Source: Symbiodinium natans
Taxonomy: Eukaryota; Sar; Dinophyceae; Suessiales; Symbiodiniaceae
Assembly: GCA_905221605.1 (NCBI GenBank)
Contig: CAJNDS010001890.1
Span: 1,446,001-1,510,000, forward strand
Direction: 5' to 3'
DNA: 64,000 nucleotides
The translations under genes were made by a program, and so were the position numbers. Shown in pieces: positions 49,182 to 57,686 of the stretch (position 1 is its first letter; each line of letters starts with the position of its first letter). The notes under the pieces are model-generated. The model saw only the letters and a list, made by a program, of their open reading frames with translations, was not told where the DNA came from and ran no database searches.

Positions 49182-50474
49182 CTAGGGTTCAAAAAGACGA
49201 AGGAAGGACTGGTGCCTCTCGTGCGACAAAGTACGATGAAGTGATCGAGCCCGTTGGCGGTTCGGGGGAGTGAGCATCTTATAGACGATCGCAAACGGCT
49301 TGTACTCCTCGTAGACGTCGTCATGTAAAGGATTGATGATTTGGTAGAAGCGAAGAGCCATGCTATTTTGGAAGTTCGGAGTAGAATCAACACGGCGAGG
49401 AGACTCAGCACTGGCCTGAAGTGTATGGTTTACCTGCTTGAGGAGAGCATGCTCGAAAAGTTCGCGGAGTTCTCCTCTCGAGACTGCCGACTCTAAAAGT
49501 GTGTCACGGGCCCAGGTCGTCTCCTCTTCAGTGATGTCTCGTAGGAGCCATTGCCTGTACATCACCAGGTTCTCTCGGAGTTGGTCCTGGTAGTCCGGGA
49601 GGTGTGGCAGCAAGGCCTGGAGATGCTTGTCATAGGGCAATGAGTCGAGGTGTTGCGCTTGTTGCTGGAAGCGCCAGCCATTGGTGACGGGCGACTCTCC
49701 GCCCTGGGTTGAGTGAGATATCTTGAGAAGCTGCTGTACTCGGTATATCGTCGACGCGCGCCTGAGTGCCTGAAGGTCGAAGTATTGGAGATCCAAGTGT
49801 TTGTCTTCGGGTAGGCCTAGATGTGGGGGAAAATAACTCTGACCTTGTCCCGGAGCCATGGACGGCTGCAACTGCTCCATGCTTGACATCAGACATAATG
49901 TCGCCGACTTCATCAGGAGGTGGAGATGCGACAAGGCGGTGTCTATCATAAAGTTGATCTCTCCTTTGGCAAAGTGGCGGGTTAGGTACGTCCAAATTCG
50001 AAGTGCGGTATTCTCCGCATCTTCGAGCTGAAAAGAGTTTTGGCCTGGGCCATCATTTGTGTAGTCTCTGATCGCCTGAGATATGAAGATGAGCTGACGC
50101 CGCCGAATGTAAGTCAGAGTGTTCTCCTGAGGCTCGTGGAGCATCATTTCCTCGTGCTTACGTTTGGCTGCTAGCTGTCGAGTGGCAGTCTTGGGGAGGT
50201 AGAGTCGAAGGTCGCCCAGTCTCCAGTTGATCTTCTCCGTGAGCAGTTTCATGAAGCTGCAGGTGCGGGAAGCTATGCGTATCTGACGGTCCGAGTGCCG
50301 GAGGGCGTCTTCTGCCGGGATGCGTGTAGATGCCATTTGTATAGTGCTGGCCTCGTGGTCTCCCAGGGAGGATGCAGGGTAAACCGGAAGCGGGAGGAAA
50401 AGGGATTCCAGAAGCACCTCCATGGTTTTATCCCTACTCAGTACCGGAGGGAGGGCCTCCATGGTCAGGCTCAT
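49182..50474 (-). CDS. Family-H protein B
   Basis: 430 residues from the ATG at 50474. The ATG at 50462 (MEALPPVLSRDKTMEV) aligns with the start of protein A and may be the ancestral start. Most of the length is similar to A, including LRLYLPKTATRQLAAKRKHE, LDLQYFDLQALRRASTIYRV and FAIVYKMLTP. It contains no recognised domain. The first ATG begins one base after an exact motif copy. The two close relatives A and B are separated by the more diverged C, so the order is not that of a simple recent tandem duplication. Confidence 0.8.
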   Translation of the reverse strand: MSLTMEALPPVLSRDKTMEVLLESLFLPLPVYPASSLGDHEASTIQMASTRIPAEDALRHSDRQIRIASRTCSFMKLLTEKINWRLGDLRLYLPKTATRQLAAKRKHEEMMLHEPQENTLTYIRRRQLIFISQAIRDYTNDGPGQNSFQLEDAENTALRIWTYLTRHFAKGEINFMIDTALSHLHLLMKSATLCLMSSMEQLQPSMAPGQGQSYFPPHLGLPEDKHLDLQYFDLQALRRASTIYRVQQLLKISHSTQGGESPVTNGWRFQQQAQHLDSLPYDKHLQALLPHLPDYQDQLRENLVMYRQWLLRDITEEETTWARDTLLESAVSRGELRELFEHALLKQVNHTLQASAESPRRVDSTPNFQNSMALRFYQIINPLHDDVYEEYKPFAIVYKMLTPPNRQRARSLHRTLSHERHQSFLRLFEP

Positions 50475-50475
50475 A

Positions 50476-50494
50476 CAGGAGGGGACCTCACTCG
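50476..50494 (-). repeat. Punctuation motif copy 6
   Basis: Exact consensus, one base upstream of the first ATG of protein B. Confidence 0.9.
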
Positions 50495-50850
50495 TATGAA
50501 GGCTCTGATGTTAGCCGGAGCAAACACAGCTGCCTTGGTGCTTTTAGGCCGAAGGTAAGGAACCAGGAGGTGAAATTCAAGGAAGGCCTCTCTCGGGCTA
50601 AGCTGCAGGGGTAGGGTTGCGCAGCAGAGTTCAAGCTGAAGGTGGGCAGAGCTGAGGCGCTGGCACTGGTGCGTGTTTCCCTCTTTCTGGTTAAGGACCT
50701 GAGGCTCTGCTCGGAGAGGGAGAGGGGTGTCTAGATTTGTGTTTGGGAGAGGCGCAGAGTAGCGGGAATAATTCTCCTTTGTCTGTTAGCAGCAGGCATC
50801 ATCGATCTTCTTGTGAGAAAGAAGTTGACTAGGTTTGTTAAGTAGCTGAC
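50495..50850. other. Spacer between motif copies 6 and 7
   Basis: 356 bp without a supported gene, between protein D and protein B. Confidence 0.5.
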
Positions 50851-50869
50851 CAGGAGGGGACCTCACTCG
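50851..50869 (-). repeat. Punctuation motif copy 7
   Basis: Exact consensus. On minus its GAG TGA is the last codon and stop of protein D. Confidence 0.9.
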
Positions 50870-52104
50870 GTCTGCGTAACCGGCGCTGTTGCCGAGGGGC
50901 CCGCTGCCGTAAGAAGAGCATATCGGAATATCATCCTGCGCTCAGGCGTGAGCATCTTAAAGGCCAGAATCCAGGGGAAGGCCTGGTCCAGGACGTCATT
51001 CTCCAGGGGAGAGAGTATGGTAAGTAGTCTGTCCTGTGCTCTGGAGTCTTCCGGAAGGTGTGCAGCAATTTGCCCTTTGAGCTGGAGAGTGAGGTGTAGC
51101 TTGGCAAAACTCTCTGGTATCGTGGTATTGTGCCATATTGCTTCAAGCGAGGCCAGTTCGGATGCTGTGATGGGTCGCGATAGCCAGGTTCTGCCCAGGC
51201 GGAGGTCTGTACGCATCTTTTGGTACGCATCAGTGGTCAGGAGATCATGGAGTTCCGTCAAGTGCTCCGCATATGAAAGGAGTGCCATGGCTTGATCCTG
51301 TCGCAGGACGTCCCAGGGTTCGCTGGGGCAGACTTCGTCTGGCACTCGTGCTCCTCTTGCTCGGGCGACCATGAAGTCGACCATGGCCATGGTCCGGTAA
51401 ATCTTGGACGCTCGCTGTAGCATGTGAATTTCTGCGTCGAGGATGCCCAATGCATGTTCGTCACTTTGAGTATGTGGATTGGTGTCTGCCTCTCGCGGCC
51501 ACGGCGAGATATCCGAAGGGAAGAGACAAAGGTGTATTCCGTTCAGAACTCGTGTGGAGTCACTGGGTAGGATCCAGCGCAGATGCTGGGCAGCGCCATT
51601 GACAATGTCCCTGACGGTTTGCCCGCCCATTCCCAGATTGTACAGAGTCTGGGAAATGATAAGGGCGGCTAGCTTGAAGTCGTCCGGCTCCATGGTCTCC
51701 TCTTCAGTGTAGATATGCACCGTTTCGAGTATCATCTGCAAGGTAAGTGAGCTCCGTTCCGCCTCGTAGTGCTTGATATGAGGGGGAGGCTCCGTGGGTG
51801 ATAATAGGGATGCCATCTCAGCTTCGGCCAGCAAGGGAAGATTAGGCTGAGCTGATTGGGAGAGAAGTCGAATCCAGTTGTAGCTGCGTGCTGCCAGTCT
51901 CAGGGTTGGAGCCAGCATACAGTTCTCACGTCGAGCAAGTCCCTTGGCCTCATCCGAGAGGTAGAGGTTTGCATCCGGATCACTGGTTCTCTTGCCTGTG
52001 TACAGCATTGCCTTGCAGAAGAGGTTCAGCGCGGCGAGCTTGGACTTCATTGGCATCGTCGATGAGTCTGGTCGTAGCGGGAGCAACGGGCATGTATGCA
52101 ACAT
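50863..52104 (-). CDS. Family-H protein D
   Basis: 413 residues from the ATG at 52104. The frame also stays open upstream through motif copy 8, but without a compelling start. It is the most diverged family member: LRLAARSYNWIRLLSQ corresponds to the RIASRTCSF region, and LTILSPLENDVLDQAFPWIL followed by AFKMLTPERR corresponds to the shared C-terminal block. No known domain, predicted helical. It ends exactly in motif copy 7. Confidence 0.75.
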   Translation of the reverse strand: MLHTCPLLPLRPDSSTMPMKSKLAALNLFCKAMLYTGKRTSDPDANLYLSDEAKGLARRENCMLAPTLRLAARSYNWIRLLSQSAQPNLPLLAEAEMASLLSPTEPPPHIKHYEAERSSLTLQMILETVHIYTEEETMEPDDFKLAALIISQTLYNLGMGGQTVRDIVNGAAQHLRWILPSDSTRVLNGIHLCLFPSDISPWPREADTNPHTQSDEHALGILDAEIHMLQRASKIYRTMAMVDFMVARARGARVPDEVCPSEPWDVLRQDQAMALLSYAEHLTELHDLLTTDAYQKMRTDLRLGRTWLSRPITASELASLEAIWHNTTIPESFAKLHLTLQLKGQIAAHLPEDSRAQDRLLTILSPLENDVLDQAFPWILAFKMLTPERRMIFRYALLTAAGPSATAPVTQTE

Positions 52105-52135
52105 GACGCAGGGTTTGAGAGGGGGGGCTAGGCAG

Positions 52136-52154
52136 CAGGAGGTGACCTCGCTTT
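52136..52154 (-). repeat. Punctuation motif copy 8
   Basis: CAGGAGGTGACCTCGCTTT, 32 bp upstream of the ATG of protein D. Confidence 0.8.
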
Positions 52155-52447
52155 TCTGCCTTTGAGCCTGGAGAGAGGGTTGGTGAAAGCTATCAGTTCT
52201 TGGCAACTCGAATCAGCTGGATTGTGCTACGGCAGTTTGTGCTGCAGAGGAAGACTAAGAGTGAGGAGCCGGCTTTGTCTGTGGTAGAGCGTCCCACCTT
52301 GGCTTGTCGGTGCATAGAGCATGGCTTCGGTGTGGCACGTCGAGGACTAAGTCTAGGCAGCGGTAGCAGTGTGATGCGCGGCTGGATTTCGTCTCTGAGA
52401 TACTGCTGGGTTGAAAAGGTGTAAGCAGTGACACATGCACTCCCTAG
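52155..52447. other. Spacer between motif copies 8 and 9
   Basis: 293 bp without a supported gene. Confidence 0.5.
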
Positions 52448-52466
52448 CAGGAGGTGACCTCACTCG
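52448..52466 (-). repeat. Punctuation motif copy 9
   Basis: CAGGAGGTGACCTCACTCG, 34 bp downstream of the stop of the 53231-52500 ORF. That stop lies in a partial copy, GCCTCACTCCTGC, at about 52497-52509. Confidence 0.9.
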
Positions 52467-52499
52467 CAGGGAGTGCCAAAATTGAGCTCTGTGCATGCC

Positions 52500-53231
52500 T
52501 CACTCCTGCGGATCTCGTCTTGGGACAAGTGGGCCTTCGGTAATTATCCAGGTCTGGACTGTGCCCGGAGGAAGTGGGCTTCCTGTGGCAGACAGTACCG
52601 AGGTGCGCGCTGGGGGGGACCACGGGCTGAAGGGGTTAGGAGCAAGGGAGACAATCGGTCCAGGAGTGATGATCCAAGTGCCCACTAGCGTTGCAGCTTC
52701 TTGCGCGGGATGAGGATGAGCTGCGGCTGGGGGAGACATTGAGGCCCCCGACGTTGAAGTGCCACTTGTCGAGGAGGGACGTGCCGTGGTTCTGGGAGCA
52801 CCTTCCGCCATGGGAGGGGAGCTATGGCCTGAGTGGTCCTGCGCTTGGAAAGGCTGGTGAACCGGAGTCGGGGGAGGGGGGCCCGACGGCTGGTAGGCCT
52901 GCTGGGTGGCTTTGGGTACGGTTTGAGCCTGGTTCGCCGGCGAGAGTGCCTTGGTTGTTATGGGAGTGGGCGGAGGCGGGCCTCCTGGGGCCAGTTGGGC
53001 GGGCTGGTTCCGGGAAGAGGCTGTCCGTCTCGAGGAGCTCCTTGACAGGGATTCCACTAGGTCGTCATCATCCTGAAGGGAAGAAGCCTCAGAGTCCAGG
53101 TCAGCCTCCGTGATCAGACGGGAGTCTGAGTCCGCCTGATGCCTCTTGCCGCGAGGATGTCGTCGCTTGGAGGGCTTGTCTTCGCTGTGTCGGGTTTCTC
53201 GATGTGAATTGCCTTCCTCCGGCGCTGACAT
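52500..53231 (-). CDS. Pro/Ser-rich disordered protein
   Basis: 243 residues. A charged N-terminus with basic clusters that could act as nuclear localisation signal (KPSKRRHPRGKRHQ) is followed by an acidic/serine stretch (SLQDDDDLVESLSRSSSRR). The rest is rich in Pro, Ser, Thr and Gly, with PGGPPPPTPI and SGPPPPTPVHQP repeats and two related segments reading WIITPGPIVS and WIITEGPLVP. No fold is recognised. The ATG lies 18 bp after motif copy 10. Its TGA lies in a half motif. Confidence 0.65.
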   Translation of the reverse strand: MSAPEEGNSHRETRHSEDKPSKRRHPRGKRHQADSDSRLITEADLDSEASSLQDDDDLVESLSRSSSRRTASSRNQPAQLAPGGPPPPTPITTKALSPANQAQTVPKATQQAYQPSGPPPPTPVHQPFQAQDHSGHSSPPMAEGAPRTTARPSSTSGTSTSGASMSPPAAAHPHPAQEAATLVGTWIITPGPIVSLAPNPFSPWSPPARTSVLSATGSPLPPGTVQTWIITEGPLVPRRDPQE

Positions 53232-53249
53232 GGCCAGTTAGCAGTAGAA

Positions 53250-53268
53250 CAGGAGGGAACCTCACTCG
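53250..53268 (-). repeat. Punctuation motif copy 10
   Basis: CAGGAGGGAACCTCACTCG, one mismatch from consensus, 18 bp upstream of an ATG. Confidence 0.85.
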
Positions 53269-53551
53269 TTCAGGGCCGCTACTAACGATGGCTTGAGCTG
53301 TGAGCTCTGAGGTAGAGAAGAAAGAGCTGCTCTGAATGTGTCTTTGGCAGGATGACCTCAGCTGGTTGAGGCTGAGGCGAAATCCTCGATGTGAGGCGGG
53401 GCATGGCGAAACCTGAGCAGAAGCCAGGAGAGGGCAGTTGCAAGCGAATAATGCATGATGTAGATGATCAGGGGTATCACGCGTTTTCTGCACAAATTTG
53501 CGTTGTCAGTACAGTCGCCTCTAAAGAACGTAAGGAAAAGGTGGGGTTCGA
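53269..53551. other. Spacer between motif copies 10 and 12
   Basis: 283 bp without a supported gene. It contains a degenerate motif at 53348-53363. Confidence 0.5.
53348..53363 (-). repeat. Punctuation motif copy 11, degenerate
   Basis: CAGGATGACCTCAGCT, three bases shorter than the consensus. It is inside a spacer. Confidence 0.4.
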
Positions 53552-53570
53552 CAGGAGGGGACCTCACTCG
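53552..53570 (-). repeat. Punctuation motif copy 12
   Basis: Exact consensus. Its GAG TGA ends the phosphatase gene. Confidence 0.9.
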
Positions 53571-54472
53571 TCGAAGTCGTCCATGTCCTGAGGGTCATCG
53601 TCTGGTGTCGGTCTGAATGCGTCTCCACAGGCCATGCATAGGTACCCCAGAACAGACTTCTTGCATTCTCTGGAGAGCCAGTGTAGCGCGAGAGGGAATT
53701 GATCTCTTTCCTGCCAGTAGCGTTGACCTGGCCTAGCCGAGAGTAGAATCGCTATCGCTTGTTGAGCAGTGAGGTGGTAGCGAACAATCAGGTAGGCACA
53801 GAGGGCAGAAGTCGAGCGATTGATGCCCGCAAGACAATGGAACAGGATGACCATCGGTTTGGTGCGGCTGCACTCCTGGCCCTCAATTTCGTCGATCATC
53901 CTGATCCAGGTCCTGGCAAGATTTGACACCACATCATGGAAGCCTTGATCGTTCCGAGAGATGCGCACATCCGAGAGGTGGTAGCGCAAGTTGGAGATGC
54001 CCTCCATTTGGTACATGAACTGCCAGTCGGCATCTGTGTCATAACTCTCCCTGAAGCGCGATGATGCGTTGAGAGTCACGATGATATCAACCTGGTGCGC
54101 TTTGAGTTCAGGTATGTCGAGAGCAGTGCGCTGGGTGCCAAGCATCAGCGTGCAGTAGTCATCACGGAACACCACCGTGGAGTCCCATTTTGGCCAGTAG
54201 GCAACTGAATTGGGGAAGGAATGATCCGGGTGCTCGGCCATCAAGGCGCTCCATTCCGATGCCAGTCTGTGATCTTGCGTCGTCCATTGTACTCGATTGT
54301 AGAAGGCGGCCTGGGTCTGCGCGTGGATGTCGTCCATTGCTTTGTTGTCAGTGATTGATGGTTCGAAGTTGCACCGCGGTTCCGGATCCTGCATTCTGAA
54401 TAGGCCATTGCGTTCAAGGCAAACGCTGTGTTCCGGGCCTCGAAGCCTGATGTAGGGAGCAGCCAGATCCAT
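53564..54472 (-). CDS. Dual-specificity (Cys-based) protein phosphatase
   Basis: 302 residues. The signature VILFHCLAGINRSTSALCAY carries the HC-X5-R loop, with nucleophile Cys213, Arg219 and the following Ser of dual-specificity phosphatases. A candidate general acid is Asp168 in YHLSDVRIS. Upstream, LKAHQVDIIVTLNA fits the beta strand and helix that start the fold, and AQQAIAILLSARPG fits the closing helices. Residues 1-100 are an unrecognised extension, and the C-terminus has a CxxxC pair and an acidic tail. It probably removes phosphate from Tyr/Ser/Thr or another phosphorylated substrate; the substrate is unknown. The ATG lies 45 bp after motif copy 13, and the stop is inside copy 12. 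Confidence 0.85.
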   Translation of the reverse strand: MDLAAPYIRLRGPEHSVCLERNGLFRMQDPEPRCNFEPSITDNKAMDDIHAQTQAAFYNRVQWTTQDHRLASEWSALMAEHPDHSFPNSVAYWPKWDSTVVFRDDYCTLMLGTQRTALDIPELKAHQVDIIVTLNASSRFRESYDTDADWQFMYQMEGISNLRYHLSDVRISRNDQGFHDVVSNLARTWIRMIDEIEGQECSRTKPMVILFHCLAGINRSTSALCAYLIVRYHLTAQQAIAILLSARPGQRYWQERDQFPLALHWLSRECKKSVLGYLCMACGDAFRPTPDDDPQDMDDFDE

Positions 54473-54517
54473 GGCGCAGGGGGCAGAGAGGGCTATTTGC
54501 CTATCTGAAATGGCTGT

Positions 54518-54536
54518 CAGGAGGAGACCTCACGCG
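54518..54536 (-). repeat. Punctuation motif copy 13
   Basis: CAGGAGGAGACCTCACGCG, 45 bp upstream of the phosphatase start. Confidence 0.85.
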
Positions 54537-54800
54537 ACATTGGATGGAAATGACTGGAGTCACATACACAGATGTTGCTTCAGCCTTGCGTTTGTGGGCT
54601 AAAGCAGAGTTGGTGACTGAGCGCCAAGCCTGTGAGCTCGTGACCTGAGCTGAGCTAGTCTTGAAGCACGCAGGCATCGTGCTGTGCTAAATGCGCATTG
54701 AGCCGGCCTAGAAAACCAGTCAGCTTGTTTTTGTGCCGTAGCGAGAGTTGAAAAGGTAGCTTGGGTGCTTGTGCCGGACACTTGTCCCGGCTTGCCGTTT
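54537..54800. other. Spacer between motif copies 13 and 14
   Basis: 264 bp without a supported gene. Confidence 0.5.
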
Positions 54801-54819
54801 CAGGAGGGGACCTCACACG
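54801..54819 (-). repeat. Punctuation motif copy 14
   Basis: CAGGAGGGGACCTCACACG, about 20 bp downstream of the stop of the 628-residue ORF. Confidence 0.9.
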
Positions 54820-54839
54820 AAATGGCTGCATAGTGCAGG

Positions 54840-56726
54840 TTAGCTGAAGGCGTCCCACACATCAGCAGAGAGCGCCAGAGACGTGTCCTTAAAGATTCTC
54901 TCTGCCTTTTCTTTGCCCACCGGAGTTCGGAGCAGGGAGAAGAAGTGCTGGACAAGAGGAGGGACCTGTCGCTGATAATGCGTGAAGGCTTGTTTGGCTG
55001 CCTGGATTGCCGGCTTGTCCTCCGCCAGGTACTCTAGGGTCGAGAAGAGTCCTCGGACATGATCTGCGGTTGAAGTTGTGGCTTGTTGAGGAGCCGGAGG
55101 TGTGCGTTTGTGCCAGGCCGACGTGTCGAGAGCAAGAAAGAAGGGCAGATCCGTGCTGGAGTCCGGCGAGATTCGTCTGCCCAGGTTGGACCATCCACAG
55201 TCTCGTACATAGTATCCTAGGAGCGCCGATTTGAGTACTAGGAGAATCAGCAAGTAGCACTCGTCCATGCTGGGGCGTAGATGCGGTGGGAGGTTATCCA
55301 GCGGCTGGACCTTTTCCACCATGATGCCGTAGGCTTGCTGAATGAGGAGATACTTCGGCGGGCCCGAGTCTCCCCGCCAGGAGGAGACCTCACTCGGCGT
55401 GGGAGACTTGGGAAACTCCAGGGGATTGACCGCGGAAGCCACTCTGAGCTGGATAGCAAAGACGTTTGCCACCGTCGGGACCATCTCTGGGAAGACGTGT
55501 GCCAAGTCAAGTTCCGCTTCATGAGCCTGAAGTCCGTCTTGGGCCTGTTCTTCCTGGGGAGCAACAACTGAGAGTTTGAAGACCGAGTAGAATTCCCCGC
55601 CCTTGAAGTTGTATACAGCTCTGGTGACGCCCTTCATGGATGCTGTGCGGTTCAGTTTTAGAACCATGCTGACTTGCTCGTCCTGCGATTTCCGAACTTG
55701 CACGTGAACATCCAATTCCAAAGGGAATTCCTGCGGGTAGGAGTAGGGGAAGGAGTGAATGACCGCCTTGCCCTTGTCTTGTTCCTTCTTGCTTGCCACG
55801 CGAGCCTGAACTGTGGCTGCTGGAAGAACTATCACTCCTTGATGCACCGGGTAGTTCAGGAACTCGCGCGGAGGAGGAGCTGCTTGCGTAAGATTGACGA
55901 CCTGGAGCTCCTCTGTGGAAGTGAGGCGCGCGATGCCTTCAAGATGGCCTGGGTCAGGAGCTGATTGTCTTGCGGGAGGAGATGGAGGTGGAGGTGGCTG
56001 CCTGATGAAGGCCTCCTTTTGTCCAACTCCTGCACCGGTGTACTGAGATGAGCGCGACTTCTTCGAGTCCGCCCAGGGTGGTATGTCGGAGTCCGACTCT
56101 TCCTTGCAGGTTTCTTTCCTGCCCACGCCTTGGCCCGCATAGGGTTGCGGTGAGTGCTCTCGTGTTGGCTCTACCTTGAAGGTCTTCGCGTGCTCTGCCT
56201 GGAGCATAGATGAGGAGGATGGATCTGTTTTCGCTTTCCTGTGTCCGCTCCTCGGAGGCGACCTCACGCTGGAGCCTGCCGGTCGGGAAGTTTCGACCGA
56301 GATCAAGGATAGCGAAGACAGATTCTTGTACACTTCCGAGGTAGGAAGGGCCGCTAAGTCCTCTGCAGTGAGTCCAGGCTTTTTGATTCCCAGCTCTTCT
56401 AGTCTCTTGCTTTCTTTATCCGCTTGTCTCTGGCTCGAGACCGGCCTTGTCGATTGACGGGCCATCATGCTTCTTGATATAGCACGGAGGCCCTTCTCCC
56501 AGCGGTAGTTTCTGATCTCGTCCATTCTCTTATGCGAGATGGGGACATAGTTCGAAGGCAGCAGCCTATCAGCTTCTGTGCAGATGTTGGAGGCGAGATC
56601 GAACGAGGGCAGAGTCGAAGCTTTCGACTGTCTTTTCCGCGGGGGCATGGTCCTAGGTGCCCTGCGCTGTAGACCTAGTGGACCTTCTTTGAGCACAGAG
56701 TCTTGCCAGCGCGTAAGGTCAGACAT
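54840..56726 (-). CDS. Unknown 628-residue protein with two in-frame motifs
   Basis: Starts MSDLTRWQDSVLKEGPLG. Residues 1-130 are basic and helical (RYWEKGLRAISRSMMARQ type). Residues 150-270 are disordered with two related repeats, PYAGQGVGRKE and QYTGAGVGQKE, followed by a poly-Pro run. Residues 300-420 may form beta structure (LDVHVQVRKSQDEQVSMVLK). The C-terminal third is helical and includes LLIQQAYGIMVEKVQPLDN and LLILVLKSALLGYYVRDCGW. I do not recognise the family. Two punctuation motifs are read in frame as SVRSPPRSG and SEVSSWRG; both fall in linker-like sequence. Confidence 0.75.
   Translation of the reverse strand: MSDLTRWQDSVLKEGPLGLQRRAPRTMPPRKRQSKASTLPSFDLASNICTEADRLLPSNYVPISHKRMDEIRNYRWEKGLRAISRSMMARQSTRPVSSQRQADKESKRLEELGIKKPGLTAEDLAALPTSEVYKNLSSLSLISVETSRPAGSSVRSPPRSGHRKAKTDPSSSSMLQAEHAKTFKVEPTREHSPQPYAGQGVGRKETCKEESDSDIPPWADSKKSRSSQYTGAGVGQKEAFIRQPPPPPSPPARQSAPDPGHLEGIARLTSTEELQVVNLTQAAPPPREFLNYPVHQGVIVLPAATVQARVASKKEQDKGKAVIHSFPYSYPQEFPLELDVHVQVRKSQDEQVSMVLKLNRTASMKGVTRAVYNFKGGEFYSVFKLSVVAPQEEQAQDGLQAHEAELDLAHVFPEMVPTVANVFAIQLRVASAVNPLEFPKSPTPSEVSSWRGDSGPPKYLLIQQAYGIMVEKVQPLDNLPPHLRPSMDECYLLILLVLKSALLGYYVRDCGWSNLGRRISPDSSTDLPFFLALDTSAWHKRTPPAPQQATTSTADHVRGLFSTLEYLAEDKPAIQAAKQAFTHYQRQVPPLVQHFFSLLRTPVGKEKAERIFKDTSLALSADVWDAFS
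55378..55396 (-). repeat. Punctuation motif copy 15, in frame inside the 628-residue ORF
   Basis: CAGGAGGAGACCTCACTCG, translated on minus as SEVSSW. Confidence 0.9.
56252..56270 (-). repeat. Punctuation motif copy 16, in frame inside the 628-residue ORF
   Basis: TCGGAGGCGACCTCACGCT, translated on minus as SVRSPP. Confidence 0.65.
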
Positions 56727-56913
56727 TTATCTCAGCAATGCACAAGGACTGGCTGAGTGCTGGGCTCGACAGTGGGGCCTGTGCAGCAATTTAGGAGCGG
56801 AGAGACATTAGATAAGTTAAGTGCTGTCATGCATTTAGGGCAGATTGTTTTAGTTGAGACTGTTGGCTCGGTCGACGGCGCGCAGCTGTGAGAACATAGC
56901 TGCGTTTTACCTG

Positions 56914-56932
56914 CAGGAGGAGACCTCACTTG
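56914..56932 (-). repeat. Punctuation motif copy 17
   Basis: CAGGAGGAGACCTCACTTG, about 190 bp upstream of the 628-residue ORF and downstream of the small Cys-rich ORF. Confidence 0.85.
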
Positions 56933-56968
56933 CTGGTCGCAAAAAGTCGAGCTCTATCCTGCTCATAG

Positions 56969-57232
56969 CTACCAGTATCTGGAGCGGGCTTGTTGCACCG
57001 CCCAGGAGTCTCTACACCCGAAGCAGCAGTGCCACAGATGTCCCGGCTTGTGTCGAACACATGGAGCACTGTGGCATTGGTCGCAGCCTGCTCCGCATGA
57101 TGACTGTGGTGGCGGAGGTGCCGTTGCCTTAACCAGCGCTTGGGCGACATTGGCCTGGCTTGTCGTCGGCTGGGTGTGAATGCCAGGGGTGTTCTCAATG
57201 GCAAGAATCGTGCCCTCCGGGTTGGTTGCCAT
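56969..57232 (-). CDS. Small Cys/His-rich ORF
   Basis: 87 residues from ATG. The N-terminus MATNPEGTILAIENTPGIHT is followed by an Ala/Pro linker and a dense Cys/His cluster, CGAGCDQCHSAPCVRHKPGH then WHCCFGC. This could bind zinc, but it matches no finger class I can name. An overlapping frame (57270-56926, ending in the TGA of motif copy 17) is Arg/His-rich and looks like a shadow, though it cannot be excluded. No motif copy lies close to the start; the nearest upstream is copy 18 at 57559. Confidence 0.5.
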   Translation of the reverse strand: MATNPEGTILAIENTPGIHTQPTTSQANVAQALVKATAPPPPQSSCGAGCDQCHSAPCVRHKPGHLWHCCFGCRDSWAVQQARSRYW

Positions 57233-57558
57233 GGCGTGGTGATGATGGAGGAACAGTCAGTACTGATCAATATGAGCAGAACGGCTGATGCTGAGTTAAG
57301 TTGGGGCTTCAGTCAGGCACATGGCGGAAAGTCTCTCAACTTGTAAGCAATGCGAGAGCCTGGAGCGTGACTCGCTCTGGTCGACAGCTGACGTAAGTGT
57401 AGCTCGGCCTCAGTTGTAATGGGAGAAAGGCAGTTCGATGCAATAGTGAAGCCTGACGTGTGGTGCAGAAAAGACTTTTCCTGGCAGGCACGGTGCGCAC
57501 GAGGCGGCAGAGAAGGGAGAAAGAAAAACAGGTTGACTTATCAGCGCCCTCGTTCTCT
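57233..57558. other. Unassigned stretch upstream of the Cys-rich ORF
   Basis: 326 bp lacking a convincing gene, between motif copy 18 and the Cys-rich ORF. Confidence 0.45.
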
Positions 57559-57578
57559 CAGGAGGGGACCTCTACACG
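57559..57578 (-). repeat. Punctuation motif copy 18
   Basis: CAGGAGGGGACCTCTACACG, one base longer than the consensus. Confidence 0.85.
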
Positions 57579-57650
57579 AGAGTAGGAGGGTTGTCTGAGG
57601 CTAAGTGACTAGCTAGATCCCCCAGGAGGGCAAGGGGGCCTTGGACAGCT
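57579..57650. other. Spacer between motif copies 18 and 19
   Basis: 72 bp, the shortest spacer. It contains a partial copy, CCCAGGAGGGCAAGGGGG, near 57621. Confidence 0.5.
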
Positions 57651-57670
57651 CAGGAGGGGACCTCGACTCG
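57651..57670 (-). repeat. Punctuation motif copy 19
   Basis: CAGGAGGGGACCTCGACTCG, one base longer than the consensus, 17 bp downstream of a stop codon. Confidence 0.85.
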
Positions 57671-57686
57671 GGTGTCCTGGAAAACT

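Noticed and set aside
56926-57270. 114-codon ORF overlapping the small Cys-rich ORF, ending in the motif TGA
   Set aside because: Its Arg/His/Pro-rich composition looks like an out-of-frame reading. A stop in the motif is expected in one of three frames, so it is kept only as an alternative.
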